This document shows, piece by piece, positions 23,122 to 33,669 of a DNA stretch of 64,000 nucleotides. Position 1 is the first letter of the stretch. Every line of letters starts with the position of its first letter. Location: contig OY744544.1 of the NCBI GenBank assembly GCA_963556195.1, forward strand, positions 47,162,484-47,226,483, given 5' to 3'. The notes beneath the pieces were generated by a model. That model had not been told where the DNA came from. It saw only the letters and a program-made list of their open reading frames with translations, and did no database searches. Origin of the DNA: Sepiola atlantica (taxonomy: Eukaryota > Mollusca > Cephalopoda > Sepiida > Sepiolidae). The translations under genes were made by a program, and so were the position numbers.

Positions 23122-23763
23122 AGAAGGAGGGACTGAATACATTCTCTGCCTTCACAATATCAATAAACTTTTGCACAAGGGGCACTCATTAATTAATCAT
23201 AGTGTCCCCACAGCAGCACGCGAGGAGGGATGGGTGTCTCCTTTAAGACGCGTGACCCAATGTTGTCTAATTATTTTAGAACCGGCTCTGTCTCCAATTT
23301 CACTGTGTAGACTAAGCAGCAAATAATTCCTACATGCTATTTCGGTGATACGAAACGTATTCATCTCATTGCGGTGCCTTTAAAACAAATAAAAGAAATA
23401 TTAAAGTTTGACATAAATATATAAATAAGAATTTAATATTTCACATTTGAATTATGTAACATTCACAAGTACAATTCTTTCGACTGTCATCGCTTTTAAG
23501 TCTTCTATCAAACATCGTCGCTTTCAAATCCTGATTCTAAGTGAGCCGATGCGAATAACTATCTCGGTTTATCGCAGTTAGTGTAGCCGTTATAACACAG
23601 GCGATCCTATGCCGCTTACATCGGGAGAGGGAGTACGCTCTGTCTATTACAAATGACGATAGAATCCATTGTTTCATGTATTCGATCTGACAAAATTCTC
23701 ACTCTATAATATTTTGTTAGTGTTACGCTGAAAGTTGGTATTAATAAAGTATCTGACGCTTTG

Positions 23764-23829
23764 TAGTTTATACCACAGCAATATGTATGATACACATAGT
23801 TTATACCACAGCAATATGTATGATACACG
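23764..23829. repeat. 33-bp tandem duplication
   Basis: TAGTTTATACCACAGCAATA and the next 13 bases occur twice in a row (second copy from 23797). The surrounding 23120-24552 has no recognised gene. Confidence 0.95.
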
Positions 23830-24550
23830 GGCCACCAATAGCATAATAATGTATCAATATTTTTAATCACCAAAAGTTATAGAATTATTTAAGTCTAAAG
23901 TTATGCTAATCATTTATTAATCGTTATATATTTTATGATGAATACAAGTTTTCAAAATGGATACCATAGCGATTTTCAAAAGATTGGAAGTTTGACGGAA
24001 TCTTTGTTTGAGTCTGATCAACGCACATACGGAATAACGTTTTTGTTTTAAATATGTTGTTACTGTTAATATTGGCATTATATAAGTGTTTCCAACATTT
24101 TAAGTAAGAGGTAAAAGAAAATTAAAGTGAACTCTTGACCACTGCTGAAACAATGCCCCCCTCCAAAGCAGACACCCTTCAGTCCGAGAGTTCGGCTCGG
24201 AAAGATGTTGACGTACCGTTGAAGCATTTTCAACCTAAACGTTACATACAATGTATAATTTAACCGAATCTCTTTGATGACAACATACTGATTTAAGTCA
24301 TTGCCAAACACAACTACAAGCATCTATATGAAAAAGCTGTACGAACCACTAAGCTGTCGTCACTGTTACGATGGAAATGTCGCCGTTTGTCAAGATATTC
24401 TTCCATCATCGGGTCTTTTCACTTGTCTCCGCCCATCTGCGAGCGAAAAGGACGACGCACGCATGAAAACAGACGTTTTCTGACCGCCCACCGCCTCCAT
24501 GAATCGTTCAAAAAGAAAACACCGACATTAATTCGTTCTCTATATTTCCA

Positions 24551-24552
<2 letters not shown>

Positions 24553-24611
<59 letters not shown>
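24553..24611. repeat. (CT)n microsatellite
   Basis: Pure CT run; 24612-25660 beyond it is AT-rich DNA with nothing recognised except the putative promoter. Confidence 0.98.
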
Positions 24612-24614
<3 letters not shown>

Positions 24615-25667
24615 TTTTTACTCAATCCGCATTCTGTTTATGCTTTCTTTTTCCCTCTTTCATTTTCTCTTTGATTTCCATTATTCTTAAATAAAACGAA
24701 TTACTCTGTTCGCCTTTCTTAATCCGCCATTTTTATTTTTATTTAAGTTTGTTTCTTTCGAATTCTTCATTTTCGACAATTCTCATCTTCGAATTGTTCG
24801 TTTCTGTTTTACATTTTTATACAAAACTCATTTCTCTTTCATTCCGTTAACTTTTCTTGAATATTAAATAAATATTTTTTCCTGGATCGTTAATTACTTA
24901 TGGTTTCTTATTTGTTCACTTCATCTGAACTTACAACTTTTACCGCCAATGAAAACGCAAAGGAAAAAAACGAGCGGCAAAACAATAAATAATAAGAATA
25001 AATGAAATAAGGGAATTAGAATAATAAGAATAAAGGAAGAGCAGAATAAGAATAAGAATAAGAATAAATAAATAGGAGGTGGCACCTCTTACTCTTTCTA
25101 CAATGGAGTATTTCTCTGTTTACATCAATACAAATAAAGAAAGAGAGAAAGGAAAGTATATCAATGATTTTCAATGGATTTTATCATACGATAATCATCC
25201 ATTGAATGTATTGTCTTCAAAACACACACTTTTTATTCGCTGTATGTTGTCCACTATTTTCTATCGTCTTCTATCGTATTTTCACTCGCATTAGTTTTGT
25301 GTGCGTTGCGTTCGCCCATTCTTGTTTCCATTCTGTTGTCCCCACCCAGACTCTTGCAAACAAATGCGCACGCATGCGCACACGAGTGTATATGACGCAG
25401 CCGATAACTATGGCTGTAAAAAGTAAATGTAAAAAAAAAAGACATTGTTGCGCTCTTTTAACTTTTTACTTTTGTGTTGTCAACTTCTACTCTATTTTCC
25501 TTTTTTGTGGCATTTGAATTAATCTACGCTTTCATTGGTTAAAAACAAAACTCAACAAAGACACACGGACACACAGTGAAAGAGTGAGAAGAGGAGGGCA
25601 ATGCGCTCGTGCCATCCCACATTTTGGTTGGCGCTTGCAATCCCGCCTGCGCTATCTTTTAAGACGA

Positions 25668-25678
25668 CTATTTAAAAA
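25668..25678 (+). promoter_or_regulatory. possible TATA-like core promoter of the neuropeptide gene
   Basis: CTATTTAAAAA lies about 110 bp upstream of the start codon in a locally GC-richer stretch, so a start near 25700 would give a leader of about 90 nt. A CRE-like TGACGCA is at about 25394. This is position and motif only; no transcript evidence. Confidence 0.3.
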
Positions 25679-25789
25679 CAAACCATCGAGAAGAACCTCA
25701 CCTTATCCGACTTCGGCAGTCTCAAGAGCTGTGTCGCCCCTTCTTCGCCGAAATTCCCTGCGCTTTGCAACAAAATATTCTCAACCAAA

Positions 25790-25871
25790 ATGAAGCCAGC
25801 CACCATCTGTATTATTGCCATCCTCATCGTCAGCATCTTCCAAACAAATGCAAATTATTACGGAAAGAGAG
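25790..25871 (+). CDS. neuropeptide precursor, coding exon 1 (signal peptide + NYYamide); gene continues at 38880-39040
   Basis: The ATG at 25790 (context CAAAATGA) opens 27 codons: MKPATICIIAILIVSIFQTN A, a classic signal peptide with cleavage expected after Ala21, followed at once by NYYGKR. Gly-Lys-Arg is a prohormone convertase site with an amidation donor, so the predicted product is the tripeptide Asn-Tyr-Tyr-NH2. The exon ends with one base of the next codon at a strong donor, AGAG|GTAAGT (25872). Joined to 38880-39040 it gives an 80-residue precursor. A tiny amidated peptide directly behind the signal peptide, then GKR and one long C-terminal peptide, is the organisation of molluscan NdWFamide-type (Asn-Trp-Phe-NH2) precursors. 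I infer membership from organisation; Trp to Tyr would be a variant. The gene structure is well supported; the family name is less so. Confidence 0.75.
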
Positions 25872-26174
25872 GTAAGTTAGTGTGTCTCTATCATTATCAT
25901 AGCTGTCATCATCCACATTTGTTGCCGGTTAGGTTTAAATAAATGACCAGAAATTAAATACGCCAACATTTTCTTAAATAATCATTTAACTTAGAAGTTA
26001 TGTTCTCTAATGTTTTGGTTACGTTCACTCCATTACAAACTTGCGATGGGCAAAGTGCGACCAACGGGGCCTTCCGAATGGGACGCCGAATTGACATTTT
26101 TTAAACATTTTTATTTCTTTAGTTTCGTTTTTTTTATCTGTCTTGTCTGCATCAAAAAATAAATTAATTAGAAA

Positions 26175-26765
26175 CGGATTTTCTTAATTTTATGTAAATT
26201 AAATTAATTATTGTTTATATCAACGTTAATTATTATTTGCAAAGTTAATTAATTATTGTTTATATCAACGTTAACTATTAGTTGCAAAGTTAATTAATTA
26301 TTGTTTATATCAACGTTAACTATTAGTTGCAAAGTTAATTAATTATTGTTTATATCAAGGTTAATTATTTTTGGCAAAGTTCATTAATTGTTTTTATATC
26401 AACGTTAATTATTTTTTTCAAAATTAATTCATTGTTGATATCAACGTTAAATATTATTTGCAAAGTTAATTAATTATGTTCATATCAAAGTTAATTATTA
26501 TTTGCAAAGTTAATTAATTATTTTTGATATCAACTTTAATTATTATTTGCAAAGTTAATTAATTATTTTCATATCAAAGTTAATGATTATTTGCAAAGTG
26601 AATTAATTATTGTTTTATATCAATGTTAATTATTATTTGCACAGATAATTAATTTACTTTTTATATCAACGTTACTTATTATTTGCAAAGTTAATTAATT
26701 ATTTTTTATATCAACGTTAATTATTATTTTCAAAGTTAATTAATAATAGTTTTTATCAAAGCAAA
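26175..26765. repeat. 45-bp minisatellite, about 12 diverged units
   Basis: Units share ATATCAACGTTAATTATT and TTTGCAAAGTTAATTAATTA; CAACG recurs at 26221, 26266 and 26311, and CAAGG at 26356, exactly 45 bp apart. Later units vary in length. Confidence 0.92.
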
Positions 26766-27769
26766 TAATAAGTATATTTGTAAATTGACAAATGAAAGCA
26801 TTTAAGTGTTGGATTGCTAAATATGGATTTGTAATAGTCAGAAAATTATTAAAACTTTTTCGCAAATTATGAAAATATTCAATGTTTTTCGTTAATACAT
26901 GAATCATATTAATACTGAATACATTGATTGTTTAAGTATTCATTTTTTCTTTTAATTATTCCGCAATGTGTAACGGCAACATCGCTAAAACCAATTCAAA
27001 GCAAATACGAATTTTGTATAAATATATATTTTTTTACCGAATAAATAAAAATTAACTCTTCATTATTTCTCTAGCTGAATGTTTACGTGTAGTAAAAATG
27101 GCTGTTTAAGGTATCAAACAGAAAATTACCCTGAAGACGATTCTTATATGAGGCGTCCCGTTTCTCATTTAATACTGGGGCATAACAGACTGATAGATAT
27201 TCGAGGACACAAAATCAACCTCATTTAAAAAAAATCGCATAGTCGCTTTGGCTTTTAAAAAATGTGATGGGAAAATGACAATAAATGTAAAACAAATGTT
27301 TATAACAATGCAAGTGTCAGTAGACACGCCCAGCTTCGAATACGGTAGCCAATCAGCTAAAAGCAGATCCGAAAGGTATAACTTGTTGATTCATTATTTG
27401 AGTATCCTTTTCCGTTGCAATTTAATGAACGTAACGTCCATATACACCGCTAACACATATGCAAGTTATCTAACTGATAATGATAAGTCTTTTGACTTCT
27501 ATATTGTCCATCATAATTATTTTTAGTTATTCAAGAAGATGGTTTCAACGTTTCGCTCCATTTTGTAACTTCTTTAGGTGTTTTTTTTGTGTGGAGTGTA
27601 CGGAGATGTAAAGGCAACAGTGAAATAAGAGAGTCACTCTTTCTCTAAATGCTCAGAGAGACATTAAAAAATATTACAGAGTGGTTGAATTAACACAGAG
27701 TAAGAGGGGCGAGAGAACTGCGAAGACAGTTAAGAGAGAGATGGGTGTCTTGTTCAGGTAATTACAAAT

Positions 27770-27915
27770 TAACTAAACGTTCATGTTTCAGTCTGATGAT
27801 TTCCCCCGGAAATGAAACATGAACGTTTCTGGGTGGCTTACTTGTCATAAATATAGTTTCATGCTACTACTAAGCTCTACTCACGTATTTAACACTGTTG
27901 AAGTAAATACTGAAC
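27770..27915 (+). mobile_element. solo Penelope-like element 3' end with a disabled hammerhead
   Basis: Contains CUGAUGA (27793-27799), stem II UUUCC/GGAAA, GAAA (27814-27817), GTGGCTTACTTGTCATAAAT and the terminal CACTGTTGAAGTAAATAC, so it belongs to the same family as pair A. The base before the cleavage point is G (27835) where A, C or U is required, so it should not cleave. Unusually, AAACGTTCATGTTTC just upstream is the exact complement of GAAACATGAACGTTT downstream, so an alternative hairpin competes with the ribozyme fold. Confidence 0.65.
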
Positions 27916-28007
27916 ATTTATATTTATGTTATATATATTGTTATGTTATTTTCTAATAGTATGTGTGTACATACATGAAATAACAGCGAAACAGTATGTA
28001 TGTAGAT

Positions 28008-28010
<3 letters not shown>

Positions 28011-28039
<29 letters not shown>
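28011..28039. repeat. (TA)n microsatellite
   Basis: Short TA run. Confidence 0.97.
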
Positions 28040-28042
<3 letters not shown>

Positions 28043-28089
28043 AAAAATACCTGTCCCAGGACGGGTAAAATTAATTCCCCAAACAGAAC

Positions 28090-28540
28090 AGTTTTGAACC
28101 AGTGTTATGTCCCCTTACAAAGATTAAAATCAAGATATAATTATACTAAACATTATGTCACAAATCCTTATTTTTATTTTAATAAAATCCATTACATGAT
28201 TTTCATTCTATGAAATGTCTCAAAGTAAAGGCTTAACCGTAAGTAATTGACGTAATTGAAATTCAGGGAATCTTTCTTAATTGTTTTATTATGACTATGG
28301 ATCAAATTCAATGCAAATCTGAAATATTTGAATTTCCACATGGCCGGTTGTGCCCATATGATATTATACTCCTAAAATACTCCCAGAAAATGTGGGGAAT
28401 ATTTATTCATGATGTCTAATACCTATTGTTAAAATTTTACAAAAATCAGAAATATCTGAATTTTCACGTAAAGCTTCCATACACTTTAATCTCCTTTGTA
28501 TAAAACTAAATATATCTCAAATTAATTAGTTTAGGAGTGA
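28090..28540. repeat. unclassified dispersed repeat, copy 1 (copy 2 at 54.93-55.30 kb)
   Basis: Collinear similarity over about 400 bp with 54930-55300; shared blocks include GGATCAAATTCAAT, GATGTCTAAT and TTTTCACG. Same orientation, no coding signature, no terminal repeats seen. Confidence 0.6.
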
Positions 28541-29324
28541 ATGCTATACATAGAAATATATAAACATATATGTGATATAATAATAATTTAGTAAATGTTC
28601 CGAAGTTGTTTTAAAACATTTTAATTAAAACAAAACTCAAGATGCTTTCAAAAGGCTTTATCAGTGCATTTTTGCATCGCAATTTTTAAAAAACACACAG
28701 AAAACTTTTGACATTCTAAAGTGTTCTCTTGATTTACTTTATTTGTCTCTTTCTTCATTTTTCACACAGAATTACTTTTAGTTACAGAATAAGTTTTGCT
28801 ATCAAAAGAATGAATGTTTTAAAATGTGCAGAAATAATTGTTTGCATTAAAATAATGTTTAAAGCAAATTTGAAATATTTATTCAATTATTATTATATTA
28901 TATTTTGAGCTCTAGTAATGATTGAGCTATTACCCGAACTTTTGAGTGAATTCAAACGAATTAGTCATTCACAGATAGCTGTTTCGTCGTCTACGACTCA
29001 TCAATCAGTGTGACATGAAGTAGTAAGTGTATTCCGGCAAAGTTTCGACACACAAACATCTGAAGGTGAGCAGCAGTCAAGCACTTACTGTCATCAAACC
29101 TACTACTTACAGTAAACAAATATTTCTTACGTTAGACGTAGTATATCTGTTTAAATATATTTTTATCACGCTATTTGGTAACCAAAAGAAATCTATTATT
29201 TACAGAAGAGTATTGCTTTACGCTATAAATAGGTGGCATATGTCTATATAAAATATAGTCATCCGCTGAGCTGTTTCGTGTATCTACGCCAAGATTCGAA
29301 ACACAAACGGCCAGTCACACTCGA

Positions 29325-29600
29325 ATGTGATCAACATTCAATATATACGTGTGTATGTAGATGTCAATATACACGAGTGTGTGTGTGTGTGGATGCCAAT
29401 ATATAAAAGTGTGTGTGGGGGGGATGACAATATATACGTGTGTATGTGGATGTCAATATACACGAGTGTGTGTGTGTGGATGCCAATATATACAAGTGTG
29501 TGTGTGTGGATGTCAATATATACGGGTGTGTGTGTATGTCAATATATACGTGTGTGTGTGTGTGTGTATGTCAATATATACGGGTGTGTGTGTGTAGATA
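29325..29600. repeat. GT-rich minisatellite, about 8 units of 30-38 bp
   Basis: Units combine TCAATATATACG with (GTGT)n and GGATG. Tandem, length-variable; the short Cys/Val-rich frames through it are artefacts. Confidence 0.93.
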
Positions 29601-29820
29601 TCGTTCCTTAGAAAAGTTTTGCTGTATTATTTGTTTCTTCGTTAGCTCTAACTATCGTGCTGGAACAATATGCGTGTCGCATATTGAATGATGAGAATAA
29701 AAATTGGATAAAATACAACATCTATTAAATGATCAATTAATTCAAACAAGTAACTATATAAAAAAAACTATTTTTAATTCATGGATTTTCAAAGATATCC
29801 TCTTATTATCAGAGGAAAAT

Positions 29821-29828
29821 TCTTTCTT

Positions 29829-29895
<67 letters not shown>
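29821..29895. repeat. (CT)n-(TA)n compound microsatellite
   Basis: CT run to about 29863 merging into a TA run. Confidence 0.97.
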
Positions 29896-29899
<4 letters not shown>

Positions 29900-30035
29900 T
29901 ATTTTTACTTACAGATACTAGTGTTTCATCCTATATGCAATCATCAGTGTAGGAAATGTTAGTTACTGCTGGTCAATCACAAAGTCATCTTCGACTCTGC
30001 AGGCTTAGCTCTTACCACTAGGCCACCATCAATCA
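29896..30035 (-). mobile_element. tRNA-headed SINE ending in a hammerhead motif, copy d
   Basis: On the minus strand: an A-box-like TGGCCTAGTGGTAAGAGC at about 30026-30009, then GAGTCGAAGATGACTTTGTG, CAGCAGTAAC, the hammerhead motif (29953-29908), GTAAAAATAATT and the (TA)n run at 29895. Compared with copy a, the segment holding the B box is deleted between TGACTTTGTGA and CAGCAG, so this copy could not be transcribed from an internal pol III promoter. Lies inside the intron, opposite to the host gene. Confidence 0.62.
29908..29953 (-). ncRNA. hammerhead ribozyme motif, type I, copy d
   Basis: Minus strand: stem I CCUACA with UGUAAG (one mismatch), core CUGAUGA, GAAA, stem III CAC-UA-GUA (one mismatch), then UC at the cleavage site. 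Stem II is poorly paired. Core positions are intact; the helices are weakened. Confidence 0.62.
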
Positions 30036-30106
30036 ACACGGAAAGAAAAGATTTTAAAGTCTATAATATCAAATCGGGGACACGTATAGAAAGAAGTCAG
30101 AAGGTG

Positions 30107-30109
<3 letters not shown>

Positions 30110-30194
<85 letters not shown>
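30110..30194. repeat. (TA)n-(TG)n compound microsatellite
   Basis: TA run to about 30176, then TG run; related AT/GT-rich low-complexity DNA continues to about 30380. Confidence 0.97.
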
Positions 30195-30195
<1 letters not shown>

Positions 30196-30778
30196 GGGGT
30201 GTACAATATATTATTTTATAGTATATGTGTATATACATGAAATAGTAATATATATATACATATATGTATGTATACACACACATGCACATTTGTATATAAA
30301 TATATATATATGTGGGTGTGTATGTGTGTGTGTGTATATATGTGTGTAGGTGCACGCGCGTGTTTGTATATGTGTTGCATATACAACACATATGCTGTGT
30401 CAGCGTAGTGAAAGTTTACATTTACATACATATACATAAAAATAATATCATATCTGCGTTGGTTTACAAAAAAGCCATTTCTTTCCACGAATACATTATT
30501 GTTTGACATGTGAAGGGTCGTGAATTATTGCGTTGAAATGAATTAAATAAAAAATAAACCCAAAAGAATCAACATTTCACGGTTGTTTTTTCGGGATACA
30601 TTCACTTACTTTGTAGTTTGTGCTAATTATGCAAGGAGTAAGACATCCGTCATTTGACAAAACAGTCTAGTTTCGATCTCACCTTAAAGCACTTGCAGCT
30701 GCACTGAAAAGCTGTAATCCAGTGACAATTCGATTCGTCTTTCCGGTGTAATTTCGGTTCGATTGATCGATGGCAGTT

Positions 30779-30832
30779 ATAAACACACTTCTGAGGATCG
30801 CTGATCCTTTGAAACTACAGTAAAGTGTTTAT
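30779..30832 (+). ncRNA. candidate hammerhead-like motif of a different family
   Basis: CUGAGGA (30791-30797), GAAA (30811-30814), a short CU-AC-AG hairpin, then UA, with flanks AUAAACACACUU and AAGUGUUUAU that pair around a 2-nt bulge as stem I would. Against it: the stem II region pairs best as GGAUC/GAUCC, which uses core bases G8-A9. A B-box-like GGTTCGATTGATC lies just upstream at about 30756. Confidence 0.35.
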
Positions 30833-30869
30833 TTACTATTTATTATAATTTATATATATAATACATAAC

Positions 30870-30895
<26 letters not shown>
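30870..30895. repeat. (TA)n microsatellite
   Basis: Short TA run. Confidence 0.96.
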
Positions 30896-30901
<6 letters not shown>

Positions 30902-31429
30902 TGGAGATTATGTATCTGTCTGTCTGCAGCCGAAACTCCATCAGAGTAATATTACTATTTACTTAATCTGCCAGCTTCTATATATACTACTACAAATACC
31001 GCTGTAAACACTATGCGCATTTCTCAATTTACATAATTAATTGCTTTTAAACTTCTAATAAATTAGTATTCGCAAATATACACTCATGATTGTTTTCTTG
31101 AGATTTCCATATGTATTTACGCTATTTTGCTCGCTAATAATCTTACTTATAACTTATAATTATTTCTTTTATTATTTATATATATACATACATGAAATGA
31201 GTTACGTAGTTAATCTATCTATTTCGAAACTGATTAAACAGCCAGCGTTACTCCATTGAATCGGTTACCTCCCTCTGAGTATTCAGTATGGACGCAAGAC
31301 GGGCGCGTTATTTAAAATGTAAACAAAACGTTGGCATTTATCGTGTTACTTTTACTCTGATTTTTTTATTAAAACGTTCTGAGTTTATTTATTTCCTTAA
31401 TCTTATTAGCCATTATGTTTTAAAACACA

Positions 31430-32230
31430 AGTTTATTGAATCAAATTGTTTCATTAAAATAATAATTGATTTAAAAATAACTATTTAAAAAAACACACAC
31501 ACATTATAATGAATTTAGTTTAGGTAAACCTTTTTTTTTCGATAGCATTTAAAAACCTATTCGTGTATTCGATTTTTTAATAGTTTCATTTCAGGTAGCT
31601 TTTACTTACAAAATGTTTTTATTATTCCGTGTTTAATTTATTAAAATGAAAGATGTGATTTTTTTTCTTTTCTGTCAACAAAAACATTAACACATTGTAC
31701 TGGAAAACTATATAACTGATTTTAGAATCAAATTGTTTAATTAAAAAAAGGTAATTTAACAAACACAGACACACACATTCTAATGGATTTAATTTAGGTA
31801 AACTTTCTTTCCGAGAGCATTTACATAACTAATCGTGTTCACTGTATTTAATTTTTGGTGCTTTTCACTGTAGGACGCGCGCTAACTTTGACCCTGTCGT
31901 TAGGGTCAGGGTCAAAGTGGGGGTTAGGGTAAGGTTTTAGAGTTAGGGTTAGGGTCATGGTCAAAGTTAGCGCGGGTCTTACAGTAAAATAGTACCGATT
32001 TTTTATTGTTTTATTTTAGGTACACCTTTTCTTTCGATTTGAAAAATAGTGTTCGCTGTATTTAGTTTTTTAAATTGTTGATTTTAACAAATTTATTGAA
32101 TCAAATTGTTTAATTAAAATAATAATTGATTTAAAAATTACTACTTTAAAAAACACACACATTGCAATGAATTTAATTTAGGTAAACTTCTTCTCGAGAT
32201 CATTTAAACAACTAATCGTACTATTTTTCT
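31430..32230. repeat. three diverged tandem copies of a roughly 290-bp unit, the third interrupted
   Basis: GAATCAAATTGTTT recurs at 31438, 31725 and 32098, each time followed by ACACACACATT and AATTTAGGTAAAC-type blocks. The larger second spacing (373 versus 287 bp) coincides with the telomere-motif foldback inserted between copies two and three. Confidence 0.75.
31853..32003. mobile_element. foldback/MITE-like element with telomere-type core
   Basis: Terminal inverted repeats: ACTGTAGGAC, then GCGCGCTAACTTTGACC on the left; on the right the complement of ACTGTAAGAC, then CCGCGCTAACTTTGACC. Weaker pairing extends outward through TTTTTTGGT. Between the arms lie several GTTAGGG/GGGTCA copies. 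No transposase; about 150 bp in total. Confidence 0.75.
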
Positions 32231-32453
32231 TCTTTTTTTTCTTCTTAATTAAAAATATTTATATGTATGGGGGAGGATGAAATAATTTTTTTAACTAAAA
32301 AAAAATTGGGGTGGGGTCGAAATTTGTTTTTCCTTTATTTTTAACTAAAAATATTCTTGGTCGGAAACAAAGAAAATCAATGTCTACCTACCCAAGAAAT
32401 ATGACTGGGGCTCCATCGGTTTACGGGTGAGCATTCATTTCTGACGCCGCAGC

Positions 32454-32493
32454 CTAGCAAAAATATGCGACCGGAGGAAGCATATGTTTGCTA

Positions 32494-32494
<1 letters not shown>
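32454..32494. repeat. 15-bp stem hairpin next to (TA)n
   Basis: CTAGCAAAAATATGC and GCATATGTTTGCTAG are inverted repeats with one mismatch, loop GACCGGAGGAA. It lies immediately 5' of a (TA)n run at 32495-32554. Function unknown. Confidence 0.75.

Positions 32495-32554
<60 letters not shown>
32495..32554. repeat. (TA)n microsatellite
   Basis: Pure TA run. Confidence 0.98.
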
Positions 32555-32557
<3 letters not shown>

Positions 32558-32639
32558 CATAAATATGTGTGTGAGTGTGTATATATATACATTAGAGTTC
32601 ATGCGGTTGCTATGTTTAGTCACACTTACGAATTGTAAA

Positions 32640-33275
32640 CGACGAAGCAGCTGTTTGTTGATTTTTCTTTCTCAATAAAGGTGACCGCTTATCAAGATCC
32701 AAAGGCCACTCGAGGAGAAGTATTAAAGAGTTTGACTGGTGGACGGTGAGACAACATCGCGATCACCGGCACGATGGTTTTAGCGGGGCAGAAATTGATT
32801 ATTTACGGAGACAGTTCAATAAAGACTTGAAGACGACCATATTGTAGTTGGCAGGGAAGCAAGCTCGCAACACGGTGTTCCACAAACGGGCAGTTCTTGG
32901 GAAGAAGCTCTGGCCATGGAAGTCTCGTTTTGTCTTGGGCACACAGAGGGGGGTGGAAATCATTAACAGTGGTAGTGGCTAGGCCGGTTCTAGTTGTGAA
33001 TGTTTTAGGTGTGTCATATATTTGAGGTCAGTCTACCATGAAAATAACGTTAGAGCAAAGAAAGACTAGCCACATCTCTTCTGTGAAAGAGTGACTCTAG
33101 GGAAGAGAAGAGGGCATCCCCCACTAGATTTCGAAGTCGGTTTTAGACTATCAAGGCAGGAAAGAGTGATTTGAGGGGCATCTGCCCATATGTGGCAGCA
33201 GTACTCCATCTTAAGACGTATTTGAGTCTTGTACAGAAAGAGAATGGTGTCGAGCGTAAGATACTTTCTGTATTG
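32640..33275 (-). pseudogene. LINE (CR1/L2/jockey-like) RT C-terminal fragment and 3' UTR
   Basis: Minus strand: LFLYKTQIRLKMEYCCHIWA, matching the end of the APE-type LINE RT region, with frame changes, then PKTKRDFHGQSFFPRTARLW, NTVLRACFPANYNMVVFKS and a stop at 32801-32799. The FFPRTARLWN block is typical of the C-terminus of these LINEs. It is a related but distinct copy from the LINE tails at 57.7 and 62.4 kb. 5' truncation is normal for such elements. Confidence 0.72.
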
Positions 33276-33320
33276 CTAGACTCGCAAGCGCTTCAGGCTG
33301 ATATCGGAAACAGACTGTTT

Positions 33321-33669
33321 TCTTGCTTTCTTGGCCTTTTGGCTAAGATCAAAGTGTAGTATCTGTTCCGATGGATACTGCACCCCATAGACTGGTATTG
33401 TCTTGGCCTTAGTGGCTTGATTTACGCCTGTCTATGGGTCTGTCCACCCTCCCAGGCTTTGCCTCCCCTCTTTGGGGAGGAGTAAGTTTATTGCTTACTG
33501 CCTGAGGCGTCCCTACCGGGGAATGCCGACGGGGCTGCCCAGGCAATTTTTAATGGCCAGAGTGCTCACCTCTCGGGTGCTGGCTTTTCAACCCCCACTT
33601 TCCCGACCCGACCTTGGGTCACATCCTACTGGCCTTGTGCCTAACTCCTGGAGAGGAGTAAATCAATAC
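33321..33669 (+). mobile_element. U2 snRNA-headed SINE, copy 1 (full head)
   Basis: The first 50 bp, TTGCTTTCTTGGCC then TTTTGGCTAAGATCAAAG and TGTAGTATCTGTTC, match the 5' end of U2 snRNA, including the branch-site recognition sequence. ACTGCACCCC, resembling the U2 3' end, follows. A body of about 250 bp then contains CTCCCAGGCTTTGCC and GCGTCCCTACCGGGGAATGC. It ends CTTGTGCCTAACTCCTGG, AGAGGAGTAAATCAATAC. The body and tail recur at 42.3 kb. The tail also ends the tRNA-headed SINE at 19.1 kb. snRNA-headed SINEs (SINEU) are known from some vertebrates and other animals. Confidence 0.82.

Noticed and set aside
24387..24674. Ser-Leu repeat frames at CT runs (also 16.6, 40.8, 43.8, 54.1 and 61.8 kb)
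   Set aside because: CT microsatellite translations.
25584..25793. 69-codon Arg-rich frame upstream of the neuropeptide gene
   Set aside because: Overlaps the leader and start codon in another frame, with no protein-like features.
33321..33372. Functional U2 snRNA gene
   Set aside because: Only the 5' end of U2 is present and it is fused to SINE body; copy 2 is truncated inside the same segment.
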